From Nematostella vectensis (taxonomy: Eukaryota; Cnidaria; Anthozoa; Actiniaria; Edwardsiidae), in assembly GCF_932526225.1 (NCBI RefSeq), contig NC_064047.1, positions 13,836,460 to 13,900,459 on the forward strand: a stretch of DNA of 64,000 nucleotides, written 5' to 3'. This document shows positions 42,510 through 54,100 of the stretch, one piece after another. Made by a program: the position numbers and the translations under genes. The notes below the pieces were generated by a model. It worked only from the letters and a program-made list of their open reading frames with translations, did not search any database and was not told the DNA's origin. The number at the start of each line of letters is the position of its first letter. Position 1 is the stretch's first letter.

Positions 42510-43747
42510 GTGTTCAACTTCTTAAACAAGAGATGTGAGCGTGCCCTTCTCATGAGACGCAACCCCCGTGAGGTGACCTGGACTGTTCTGTATCGCCGCA
42601 AGCACAAGAAAGGCACCCAGGAGGAAGTGTCCAAGAAGCGCACCCGCCGTAATATCAAGTTCCAGAGGTCTGTACAGGGTGCGTCTCTTGACAACATCCT
42701 CGCCAAGAGAAACCAGAAGCCTGAGGTCCGCAAGGCGCAGAGAGAGCAAGCTATCAGGTGACTAGGTTAACCATGTTTACCCATGTTTAAGGCACATTTT
42801 GCAGTGAACTTATCACATCTTATAAATGGAAGATGGAATATGTATAGCTGATACTGATATTAATAACACAAATTTAATAGAACCTCAGGAAAACAATAGG
42901 CAAAACTTGTGTACCAAACTATTTTTTTTCTTTTCTATAGCAATTTAAAGGTATAGCTTTAGAAATATGTTAAACTCTAATTAATGCTGTAATCAGCTCA
43001 GTAAGAAAACAGGAATGTCTTTAAAGTTAAAATTGAATTTCTTTAGGAAAAAAAATGAAAAAAGCTTTTAAGCTTTAATCATGCTCTACTCTGTCGATAC
43101 AAATATTTCACTCAATGTTTAAATTCCAAAGTGTGTGCATTTTGTCATGTTTTAAAGAATGCAATGCATTATGGGCTAAGGTCATGCTTTTGGACAGTGT
43201 TCTTTGTAAATATAGACCAGAAATAGTTCGAATAGCACACGTTCACAGCTAGGCCAATTCTACTGTTTTCTTTTGGATTTCGATTGTAAGGAATATCTCC
43301 ATTCTGATGACATGCACTCTTTTTCTAGCACTTTATTAAACACATAAAAAAAAGTTGCAAAGGAATAAGCAGAAACATACCTTGATCAGGCTATTTTAGG
43401 AGCAATAATTGGGAACATGCATTTGTTGTTTCGTGATTGTGTACGAGGCCATGCGGTGTCTAGCTACATAGTATCTTATTTCAATATCTCAAGTTAATGC
43501 TTTTGGGCAAAACTATCTACTCTACACTGATTGTCTATCTTTGTGTTTGTTTGGAGACCCAGCATTTCTGTGATGTCTTATTCATACTGGTTGAGACAAG
43601 TCTATGATAAAATCTAATCCAACTGAGAAATGTAGGTTTTAGGTTGTTTATTCGATTGTGTATGCTTTTATCATATTGCTGATTCTGCTTGTGATTGCTC
43701 ACAGGGCAGCTAAAGAGAAGCAGAGAGCAAAGACAGATACAAAGAAG
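42510..43747 (+). CDS. RPL24: Ribosomal protein L24 (60S), two internal exons
   Basis: Exon 42510-42757 (after atcttcaag, before gtgact) encodes [20 protein letters not shown], then the invariant [12 protein letters not shown] and [17 protein letters not shown]. Exon 43705-43747 (after ttgctcacag, before gtaact) completes the split Arg codon and adds [14 protein letters not shown]. Phases match (2, then 0). The sequence corresponds to roughly residues 28-125 of the 157-residue animal eL24 and shows no damage. The first coding exon (start MKVELC-like in animals) was not found upstream, nor was the C-terminal exon securely: a tttgcag acceptor at 47507 is followed by codons that fit only in another phase. 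L24 is a core large-subunit protein at the subunit bridge. Confidence 0.92.
42758..43704 (+). other. RPL24 intron
   Basis: AT-rich, bounded by ATCAG|gtgact and ttgctcacag|GGCAGC. No snoRNA was recognised by eye, although ribosomal protein introns often host them. Nothing else is visible. Confidence 0.6.
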
Positions 43748-43774
43748 GTAACTACAGGGGTCATTTGTGTCACA

Positions 43775-43900
43775 TGTGCTTTGTACCCCTTGTATACGCC
43801 ATGTGCCCACACCCTAATCTGTGTACCCTGTATACCCCACCCAGTTATGCACCCTTCACGCCCACCCCACGATGTGTACCCTCTATACACCTATTTCAAA
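43775..43900. repeat. Degenerate precursor of the 53-bp minisatellite
   Basis: Just after the RPL24 exon donor, two or three diverged units resemble the later array (tgtaccccttgtatacgcca, cccacaccctaatctgtgta, then acccagttatgcacccttca). They are much more diverged than the main array and may show the ancestral sequence. Confidence 0.65.
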
Positions 43901-44119
43901 TGTGTTGTAACCTGCGGTGGTTCATGGGAAACGCATAGATGACTGAATATTGTATCTGAAAGCCATGTGAGTTTTCATGAGAATGTAAACAAGAATTCTA
44001 CATCTTTTGAAACCTCAATTTTCATTTTATTTAGGCTTCTTTGCACATTTACTTGACACCCAGGAAGCACTGTGGGTTACGATACACAGATTCTCCTAGT
44101 TCAACCTTATTTGAAATAG

Positions 44120-46990
44120 GTGTACACCACCCAGCTTTACACCCTTCATAAACCCGACAATATGTACCTTGTAGACATCCACAACTTTGCACCCTTTGCC
44201 CACACCCAAATCTGTCTACTTTGTATACACCCCATAGCTTTGCACCCTTGGTACACACCCAAATCTGTGTACCCTGTATACACCCCATAGCTTTACACCC
44301 TTGGTACACACCCAAATCTGTGTACCCTGTATACATCCCATAGCTTTGCACCCTTGGTACACACCCAAATCTGTCTACCCTGTATACACCCCATAGCTTT
44401 GCACCCTTGGTACACACCCAAATCTGTGTACCCAGTATACACCCCATAGCTTTGCACCCTTGGTACACACCCAAATCTGTCTACACAGTATACACCCCAT
44501 AGCTTTGCACCATTGGTACACACCCAAATCTGTCTACCCTGTATACACCCCATAGCTTTGCACCCTTGGTACACACCCAAATCTGTCTACCCAGTATATA
44601 CCCCATAGCTGTGCACCCTTGGTACACACCCAAATCTGTCTACTCTGTATACACCCCATAGCTTTGCACCCTCGGTACACACCCAAATCTGTCTACTCTG
44701 TATACACCCCATAGCTTTGCACCATTGGTACACACCCAAATCTGTCTACGCTGTATACACCCCATAGCTTTGCACCCTTGGTACACACCCAAATCTGTCT
44801 ACCCTGTATACACCCCATAGCTTTGCACCCTTGGTACACACCCAAATCTGTGTACCCTGTATACACCCCATAGCTTTGCACCCTTGGTACACACCCAAAT
44901 CTGTCTACCCTGTATACACCACATAGCTTTGCACCCTTGGTACACACCCAAATCTGTCTACCCTGTATACACCCCATAGCTTTGCACCCTCGGTACACAC
45001 CCAAATCTGTCTACTCTGTATACACCCCATAGCTTTGCATCCTTGGTATACACCCAAATCTGTCTACCCAGTATACACCCCTTAGCTTTGCACCCTCGGA
45101 ACACACCGAAATCTGTCTACCCTGTATACACCCCATAGCTTTGCACCCTTGGTACACACCCAAATCTGTCTTTCCTGTATACACTCCATAGCTTTGCACC
45201 CTCGGTACACACCCAAATCTGTCTACCCTGTATACACCCCATAGCTTTGTACCCTCGGTACACACCCAAATCTGTCTACTCTGTATACACCCCATAGCTT
45301 TGCACCATTGGTACACACCCAAATCTGTATACCCTTTATACACCCCATAGCTGTGCACCCTTGGTACACACCCAAATCTGTCTACTCTGTATACACCCCA
45401 TAGCTTTGCACCCTCGGTACACACCCAAATCTGTCTACTCTGTATACACCCCATAGCTTTGCACCATTGGTACACACCCAAATCTGTCTACGCTGTATAC
45501 ACCCCATAGCTTTGCACCCTTGGTACACACCCAAATCTGTCTACCCTGTATACACCCCATAGCTTTGCACCCTTGGTACACACCCAAATCTGTGTACCCT
45601 GTATACACCCAATAGCTTTGCACCCTTGGTACACACCCAAATCTATCTACCCTGTATACACCCCATAGCTTTGCATCCTTGGTACACACCCAAATCTGTC
45701 TACCCTGTATACACCCCATAGCTTTGCACCCTTGGTACACACCCAAATCTGTCTACCCTGTATACACCACATAGCTTTGCACCCTTGGTACACACCCAAA
45801 TCTGTCTACCCTGTATACACCCCATAGCTTTGCACCCTCGGTACACACCCAAATCTGTCTACCCTGTATACACCCCATAGCTTTGCACCCTCGGTACACA
45901 CCCAAATCTGTCTACTCTGTATACACCCCATAGCTTTGCATCCTTGGTACACACCCAAATCTGTCTACCCAGTATACACCCCTTAGCTTTGCACCCTCGG
46001 AACACACCGAAATCTGTCTACCCTGTATACACCCCATAGCTTTGCACCCTTGGTACACACCCAAATCTGTCTTTCCTGTATACACTTCATAGCTTTGCAC
46101 CCTCGGTACACACCCAAATCTGTCTACCCTGTATACACCCCATAGCTTTGCACCCTCGGTACACACCCAAATCTGTCTACTCTGTATACACCCCATAGCT
46201 TTGCACCATTGGTACACACCCAAATCTGTATACCCTTTATACACCCCATAGCTTTGCATCCTTGGTACACACCCAAATCTGTCTACCCTGTATACACCCC
46301 ATAGCTTTGCACCCTTGGTACACACCCAAATCTGTCTACCCTGTATACACCACATAGCTTTGCACCCTTGGTACACACCCAAATCTGTCTACCCTGTATA
46401 CACCCCATAGCTTTGCACCCTCGGTACACACCCAAATCTGTCTACCCTGTATACACCCCATAGCTTTGCACCCTCGGTACACACCCAAATCTGTCTACTC
46501 TGTATACACCCCATAGCTTTGCATCCTTGGTACACACCCAAATCTGTCTACCCAGTATACACCCCTTAGCTTTGCACCCTCGGAACACACCGAAATCTGT
46601 CTACCCTGTATACACCCCATAGCTTTGCACCCTTGGTACACACCCAAATCTGTCTTTCCTGTATACACTTCATAGCTTTGCACCCTCGGTACACACCCAA
46701 ATCTGTCTACCCTGTATACACCCCATAGCTTTGCACCCTCGGTACACACCCAAATCTGTCTACTCTGTATACACCCCATAGCTTTGCACCATTGGTACAC
46801 ACCCAAATCTGTATACCCTTTATACACCCCATAGCTTTGCACCCTTGGTACACACCCAAAGCTGTCTACCCAGTATACACCCCATAGCTTTGCACCCTTG
46901 GTACACACCCAAAGCTGTCTACCCTGTATACACCCCATAGCTTTGCACTCTTGGTACACACCCAAATCTGTGTACCCCATATATACCCCT
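44120..46990. repeat. 53-bp minisatellite, about 54 copies
   Basis: The unit contains atagctttgcacccttggta, then cacacccaaatctgtctacc, then ctgtatacacccc. Blocks of units are themselves repeated: the variant cttagctttgcaccctcgga recurs at 45081, 45982 and 46565, spaced 901 (17 units) and 583 (11 units). The period is 2 mod 3 with no stop in any minus-strand frame, so long spurious frames with a 53-residue cycle appear. It lies downstream of the RPL24 exon donor, probably in an intron. Confidence 0.93.
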
Positions 46991-47689
46991 ACACTGCACA
47001 CCTGCTTTAGACCCGATCTTGTGCATATGTTTGTCAGTGTTGTGTTTCTGTGATAAATTATCATTGCCTACATTGTTTGAGGGTTACTTATTGATGAAGA
47101 CATGATGCTCTGAGAAACAAACACAAACACAAGCACTATTTTCACCTGTGAAAAGATGATTCTACAATCTAGGTCAAACTAAGTGGAACCCCTCTCCCCT
47201 CTTGAATATTGGAGCATATGTACTTGATCATCTGACTGCAAGGGCATTTAAAGCTAAAGAAACACTTTCAACCAGTATTAGATAGGAGAAGGAGGAAATG
47301 TGTTACTCAGCCAAGTGTTCCATTTTTTTGTGGATTGCAGGATACGTTTTGATTGAGGATATTAATACGAGACACCTCCGTACGTACATTCTCTATTAGA
47401 AATTCTACTAAAACTTTAGTATTCCGCAAAAAAGGGACAGATTTAGGTATTTATGCTTGCTTTTGGGGTCCTGTTGTATTTATAAACCTTTTGACTCCTT
47501 TGCAGCAATAACTACCCAACCCGCTGCCCAACGACAGTAAAAATGCTCTTGGCAGAGAGAGAAGTTAGCACAGACTGAGAAAGGGGATTTATTTTAATAT
47601 CTTTTAACATAGTTACGATAAAGTTGTGGTAATTTCAACGAAGGATTCCAAATCTAAGATCTGGTGCATCAGAAAAATGCAAGAATAAA
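46991..47689. other. No secure gene; possible last RPL24 exon region
   Basis: Unique AT-rich DNA. A gactcctttgcag acceptor at 47507 is followed by a short frame ITTQPAAQRQ and a stop, which would suit the tail of a ribosomal protein but does not match the phase of the exon at 43705-43747. No other exon was recognised. Confidence 0.35.
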
Positions 47690-48112
47690 GAGTAATAACA
47701 CGAACGGGAAGGGAAGAGCAAAAACCGATTTGAGGAACACACGGCGTCGGAAGGGGTAGGGTGCGGGAGTGAAGAGCAAGGAGCGATAAGACGAACCTAC
47801 GGAGTCGGGGGGGATAGGGTGCGGGAGGGAAAAGCAAGGAGCGATAAGACGAACCCACAGCGTCAGAGGGAGTAGGGTGCGGGAGGGAAGAGCAAGGAGC
47901 GATTAGACGAACCCACGGCGTCGGAGGGGGTAGGGTGCGGGAGGGAAGAGCAAGGAGCGATTAGACGAACCCACGGCGTCGGAGGGGATAGGGTGCGGGA
48001 GGGAAGAGCAAGGAGCGATTAGACGAACCCACGGCGTCGGAGGGAATAGGGTGCGGGAGGGAAGATCAAGGAGCGATAAGACAAATCCACGGCGTCGGAG
48101 GGGGTAGGGGGC
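47690..48112. repeat. 58-bp minisatellite, about seven copies
   Basis: The unit contains gggagggaagagcaaggagc, gattagacgaacccacggcg, then tcggagggggtagggtgc. Spacing measured at 47881 and 47939 is 58. Units at the left edge are more diverged. Confidence 0.9.
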
Positions 48113-48483
48113 GACAGGAGGATACCCTTGATATCCGGGGAAGTTCTTGACACATGGAATTTGTACTAAACACAGGCTTGCACTGTATGCGTAGGAGGGG
48201 GGTTGGGGGGTGGGGGGCAATATGTGTGAGGCTCTTTGACAAAATCATCGATTGTACTAAAAGTCCTTTTTCTCTTTTATTAAAAAAATGCCCTAATCTA
48301 AATCAGAATTACATCCACACGCACACGTGTTCACAGTATTTCATGGTTAATAAATCCATTACTGGACAACACTCACCTACGGCTGAATAATGAGAAAGTT
48401 AAAATGTTTATACAGACCTTGGCGGCTGCTAAAAAGTTAACCCTCACCAACTAACCATAAATACGCGGCCTTATCAATCCATA

Positions 48484-48525
48484 ATCGGGGGGTGGGGGGG
48501 GGGGGGGGGGGGTGGGGTGAATAGA
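48484..48525. repeat. Long G tract
   Basis: About 35 of 40 bases are G, broken only by T (ggggggtgggggggg...). It is a strong candidate for a G-quadruplex and for a length error in the assembly. Confidence 0.85.
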
Positions 48526-48647
48526 TTCGCGGATCGCCAGATTCGGCCCGAAATTGTCACGGACTGCGATAAGCTCTTAGTAAAAAAAAACTATGGCTAC
48601 GTACGATATACATCTGAAAAATCAGAAGTCAAGTCAGAACCATAAGA

Positions 48648-50275
48648 CTATTCTATGTTGTGCTTTTTATAGCTGTGACTATAGCTGACTATTCTATGCC
48701 GTGCTTGTTATAGCTGTGACTATAGCTGACTATTCTATGCTGTGCTTGATATAGCTGTGACTATAGCTGACTATTCTATGCCGTTCTTGTTATAGCTGTG
48801 ACTATAGCTGACTATTCAATGCTGTGTTTGTTATAGCTATGACTATAGCTGACTATTCTATGCTGTGCTTGATATAGCTGTGACTATAGATGACTATTCT
48901 ATGCTGTGCTTGATATAGCTGTGACTATAGCTGACTATTCTATGCTGTGCTTGTTATAGCTGTGACTATAGCTGACTAATCTATGCCGTGCTTGTTATAG
49001 CTGTGACTATAGCTGACTATTCTATTTCGTGCTTGTTATAGCTGTGACTATAGCTGACTATTCTATGCCGTGCTTGTTATAGCTATGACTATAGCTGACT
49101 ATTCTATGCCGTGCTTGTTATAGCTGTGACTATAGCTGACTATTCTATGCCGTGCTTGTTATAGCTGTGACTATAGCTGGCTATTCTATTTCGTGCTTGT
49201 TATAGCTGTGATTATAGCTGACTATTCTATGCTGTGCTTGTTATAGCTGTGACTATAGCTGACTATTCTATTTCGTGCTTGTTATAGCTGTGACTATAGC
49301 TGACTATTCTATGTCGTGCTCGTTATAGCTGTGACTATAGCTGACTATTCTATGCCGTGCTTGTTATAGCTGTGACTATAGTTGAAAATTCTATGCCGTG
49401 CTTGTTATAGCTGTGACTATAGCTGACTATTCTATGCCGTGCTTGTTATAGCTATGACTATAGCTGACTATTCTATGCTGTGCTTGATATAGCTGTGACT
49501 ATAGATGACTATTCTATGCTGTGGTTGATATAGCTGTGACTATAGCTGACTATTCTATGCTGTGCTTGTTATAGCTGTGACTATAGCTGACTATTCTATG
49601 CTGTGCTTGTTATAGCTATGACTATAGCTGACTATTCTATGCTGTGCTTGATATAGCTGTGACTATAGCTGACTATTCTATGCCGTGCTGGTTATAGCTG
49701 TGACTATAGCTGACTATTCTATGCTGTGCTCGTTATAGCTGTGACTATAGCTGACTATTCTATGCCGTGCTGGTTATAGCTGTGACTATAGCTGACTATT
49801 CTACGCCGTGCTTGTTATCGCTGTGACTATAGCTGACTATTCTACGCCGTGCTGGTTATAGCTGTGACTATAGCTGACTATTCTATGCTGTGCTTGATAT
49901 AGCTGTGACTATAGCTGACTATTCTATGCTGTGCTTGTTATAGCTGTGACTATAGCTGACTATTCTATGCCGTGCTGGTTATAGCTGTGACTAAAGCTGA
50001 CTATTCTATGCTGTGCTTGTTATAGCTGTGACTATAGCTGACTATTCTATGCTGTGCTTGTTATAGCTGTGACTATAGCTGACTATTCTATGCCGTGCTG
50101 GTTATAGCTGTGACTATAGCTGACTATTCTATGCTGTGCTTGTTATAGCTGTGACTATAGCTGACTATTCTATGCTGTGCTTGTTATAGCTGTGACTATA
50201 GCTGACTATTCTATGCCGTGCTTGTTATAGCTGTGACTATGGCTGACTATTCTATGCTGTGTTGGTTATAGCTTT
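48648..50275 (+). repeat. 41-bp minisatellite, array A (about 40 copies)
   Basis: The unit contains tatagctgtgactatagctg followed by actattctatgccgtgcttgt; the period of 41 was checked at 48668 and 48709. Variants differ at a few fixed sites (gccgtg/gctgtg/ttcgtg; ttgtt/ttgat/tggtt). Each unit holds TATAGCT twice, 12 bases apart. The last unit decays into ttatagctttgttcagtgtgg, 60 bases from the receptor exon's stop codon. Confidence 0.96.
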
Positions 50276-50331
50276 GTTCAGTGTGGCGGTTTGAATAGCT
50301 GTGTTAAGTGTTCAGTATGCCAGTTTTGTGT

Positions 50332-50732
50332 TCAGTACTTCCAGTGGAGCAGATCTTGATAATTCGCCGCAGGGCGCTTCTCAAATTTCTGATATGCGTT
50401 GCTTTGCGCATGCTCAGAATCTTTTTGTTTGGCAGCATCATGTGGGGGGCCCGCGACAGGCTTCAGGGACTCGTATGTAGATGATTGGCCCACCTCCTCG
50501 TAAGTGTGATCCGAGTCTGCCGCCCTCGGTGTCATTTCAATGGGGTTGTCATAGCAGTGATCCGCATCATCAGCCTTGATACCTTCGGTGGAATGAATCC
50601 GTTTTCTGTTTTCCATGTATTTGCGCACGCGCCAGGAGATGAGACCGATGATTATGAGGCCACCCGCGGAGCAAGCAGAGACTATGGTTACTATGGTAAC
50701 AGTGCCTGAGGCCTGCTTGGCTGGCTTTTTAC
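50332..50732 (-). CDS. Last exon of a single-pass receptor with tyrosine-motif tail
   Basis: The exon starts after a tttattttatttcag acceptor (phase 1) and encodes GKKPAKQASG, one membrane helix (TVTIVTIVSACSAGGLIIIG, LISW), the stop-transfer RVRKYMENRKR, and an acidic tail of about 95 residues to a TAG. The tail has five or six tyrosines in signalling-like contexts: CYDNPI, TYEEV, TYESL, AYQKF, NYQDLLHWKY. TYEEV and TYESL are nine residues apart, close to an ITAM spacing though the first lacks L/I. It is therefore probably the transmembrane and cytoplasmic part of a cell-surface receptor using SH2 or PTB adaptors. The ectodomain exons would lie to the right, beyond array B and past 64000. 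The frame continues upstream of the acceptor only by chance. Confidence 0.7.
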
Positions 50733-51129
50733 CTGAAATAAAATAAAAAATTGTTTCGATGTTACTTTCACGCAACTATTGTCAAGTGACTGACATAATA
50801 ATTTCTATTGAGAGCTCAAAGGAATGTCGCGTAAGCACTTTCCCAACAAAAGGGCATCGAAATTTTACATGGTATCTCATGTCCCATTTACTTCGTTGAC
50901 ACCATTGCCTGAATGGCCAATTACTATTTATGCTAAGAATTTAAAGCATCTGCTTTACCTCAAAGAACTTCTTTTGTCGCTTTGATCAATATTATCATTT
51001 TAAGAACTCCAAGCATCTGCTTACATCAAAGAGATCCTTTCATCTTCCTAAATTATATTTTCCAACACCCGTCCTTTTCGCAAAGGGACCGGCTTTCACC
51101 TTTTCCGGCACAAAGAAAATTACTTTGTA
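50733..51129 (-). other. Intron segment between receptor exon and array B
   Basis: About 400 bases of unique AT-rich sequence. Two related stretches (aagcatctgctttacctcaa and aagcatctgcttacatcaaa) form a weak direct repeat near 50945 and 51010. Confidence 0.5.
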
Positions 51130-54100
51130 ATAGTCAGCTATAGTCACAGCTATAACGAGCACAGCATAGAATATTCAGCTATAGTGACAGCTATAACAAG
51201 CACAGCATAGAATTGTCAGCTATAGTCACAGCTATAACAGGCACGGCATAGAATAGTCAGCTATAGTCACAGCTATAACAAGCACGGCATAGAATAGTCA
51301 GCTATAGTCACAGCTATAACAAGCACAGCATAGAATAGTCAGCTATAGTCACAGCTATAACAAGCACAGCATAGAATAGTCAGCTATAGTCACAGCTATA
51401 ACAAGCACGGCATAGAATAGTCAGCTATAGTCACAGCTATACCAAGCACAGCATAGAATAGTCAGCTATAGTCACAGCTATAACAAGCACAGCATAGAAT
51501 AGTCAGCTATAGTCACAGCTATAACAAGCACGGCATAGAATAGTCAGCTATAGTCACAGCTAAAACAAGCACAGCATATAATAGTCAGCTATAGTCACAG
51601 CTATAACAAGCACAGCATAGAATAGTCAGCTATTGTCACAGCTATAACCAGTATGGCATAGAATAGTCAGCTATAGTCACAGCTATAACAAGCACAGCAT
51701 AGAATAGTCAGCTATAGTCACAGCTATAACCAGCATGGCATAGAATAGTCAGCTATAGTCACAGCTATAACAAGCACAGCATAGAATAGTCAGCTATAGT
51801 CACAGCTATAACAAGCACAGCATAGAATAGTCAGCTATAGTCACAGCTATAACAAGCACGGCATAGAATAGTCAGCTATAGTCACAGCTATAACAAGCAC
51901 AGCATAGAATAGTCAGCTATAGTCAAAGCTATAACAAGCACAGCATAGAATAGTCAGCTATAGTCACAGCTATAACAAGCACGGCATAGAATAGTCAGCC
52001 TTAGTCACAGCTATAACAAGCACGGCATAGAATAGTCAGCTATAGTCACAGCTATATCCAGTATGGCATAGAATAGTCAGCTATAGTCACAGCTATATCA
52101 AGCACAGCATAGAATAGTCAGCTATAGTCACAGCTATATCAAGCACAGCATAGAATAGTCAGCTATAGTCACAGCTATATCAAGCACAGCAAAGAATAGT
52201 CAGCTATAGTCACAGCTATAACCAGTATGGCATAGAATAGTCAACTATAGTCACAGCTATAACCAGTATGGCATAGAATAGTCAGCTATAGTCACAGCGA
52301 TAACAAGCACAGCATAGAATAGTCAGCTATAGTCACAGCTATATCAAGCACAGCATAGAATAGTCAGCTATAGTCACAGCGATAACAAGCACAGCATAGA
52401 ATAGTCAGCTATAGTCACAGCTATATCAAGCACAGCATAGAATAGTCAGCTATAGTCACAGCTATATCAAGCACAGCATAGAATAGTCAGCTATAGTCAC
52501 AGCTATAACAAGCACAGCATAGAATAGTCAGCTATAGTCACAGCTATAACAAGCACAGCATAAAATAGTCAGCTATAGTCACAGCTATAACAAGCACAGC
52601 ATAGAATAGTCAGCTATAGTCACAGCTATAACAAGCACGGCATAGAATAGTCAGCTATAGTCACAGCTATAACAAGCACGGCATAGAATAGTCAGCTATA
52701 GTCACAGCTATAACAAGCACGGCATAGAATAGTCAGCTATAGTCACAGCTATATCCAGTATGGCATAGAATAGTCAGCTATAGTCACAGCTATAACCAGT
52801 ATGGCATAGAATAGTCAGCTATAGTCACAGCTATAACCAGTAAGGCATAGAATAGTCAGCTATAGTCACTGCCATAACAAGCACAGCATAGAATAGTCAG
52901 CTATAGTCACTGCCATAACAAGCACAGCATAGAATAGTCAGCTATAGTCACAGATATAACAAGCACAGCATAGAATAGTCAGCTATAGTCACAGCTATAA
53001 CCAGTATGGCATAGAATAGTCAGCTATAATCACAGCTATAACCAACACAGCATAGAATAGTCAGCCATAGTCACAGCTATAACAAGCACGGCATAGAATA
53101 GTCAGCTATAGTCACAGCTATAACCAGTATGGCATAGAATAGTCAGCTATAGTCACAGCTATAACCAGTATGGCATAGAATAGTCAGCTATAGTCACAGC
53201 TATAACCAGTATGGCATAGAATAGTCAGCTTTTGTCACAGCGATAACAAGCACAGCATAGAATAGTCAGCTATAGTCCCAGCTATATCAAGCACAGCATA
53301 GAATAGTCAGCTATAGTCACAGCTATAACAAGCACAGCATAGAATAGTCAGCTATAGTCACAGCTATATCAAGCACAGCATAGAATAGTCAGCTATAGTC
53401 ACAGCTATAACAAGCACGGCATAGAATAGTCAGCTATAGTCACAGCTATAACAAGCACAGCATAGAATAGTCAGCTATAGTCACAGCTATATCAAGCACA
53501 GCATAGAATAGTCAGCTATAGTCACAGCTATAACAAGCACGGCATAGAATAGTCAGCTATAGTCACAGCTATAACAAGCACGGCATAGAATAGTCAGCTA
53601 TAGTCACAGCTATAACAAGCACAGCATAGAATAGTCAGCTATAGTCACAGCTATAACAAACACGGCATAGAATAGTCAGCTATAGTCACAGCTATATCAA
53701 GCACAGCATAGAATAGTCAGCTATACTCACAGCTATAACAAGCACGGCATAGAATAGTCAGCTATAGTCACAGCTATAACAAGCACGGCATAGAATAGTC
53801 AGCTATAGTCACAGCTATAACAAGCATGGCATAGAATAGTCAGCTATAGTCACAGCTATAACAAGCACGGCATAGAATAGTCAGCTATAGTCACAGCTAT
53901 AACCAGTATGGCATAGAATAGTCAGCTATAGTCACAGCTATAACAAGCACGTCATAGAATAGTCAGCTATAGTCACAGCTATAACAAGCATGGCATAGAA
54001 TAGTCAGCTATAGTCACAGCTATAACAAGCACGGCATAGAATAGTCAGCTATGGTCACAGCTATATCCAGTATGGCATAGAATAGTCAGCTATAGTCACA

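Larger units (their letters stand above)
40081..42546 (+). repeat. Tandem duplication ending inside an RPL24 exon
   Basis: Unit 1 is 40081-41368 and unit 2 is 41369-42546. They are nearly identical except that unit 2 has three fewer copies of an internal 37-bp repeat, which explains the difference of about 110 bases. The joint reads gagcgtgccc|tttttcagtc, so unit 1 ends with the first 37 bases of the RPL24 exon, and only unit 2 is followed by the rest. High identity implies a recent event. Confidence 0.92.

Noticed and set aside
44049-47064. Long minus-strand open frames with a Cys/Tyr/Gly-rich repeated protein
   Set aside because: The 53-base period lacks stops in all three minus-strand frames, so long frames arise automatically; there is no start context or exon, and units vary without regard to codon position.
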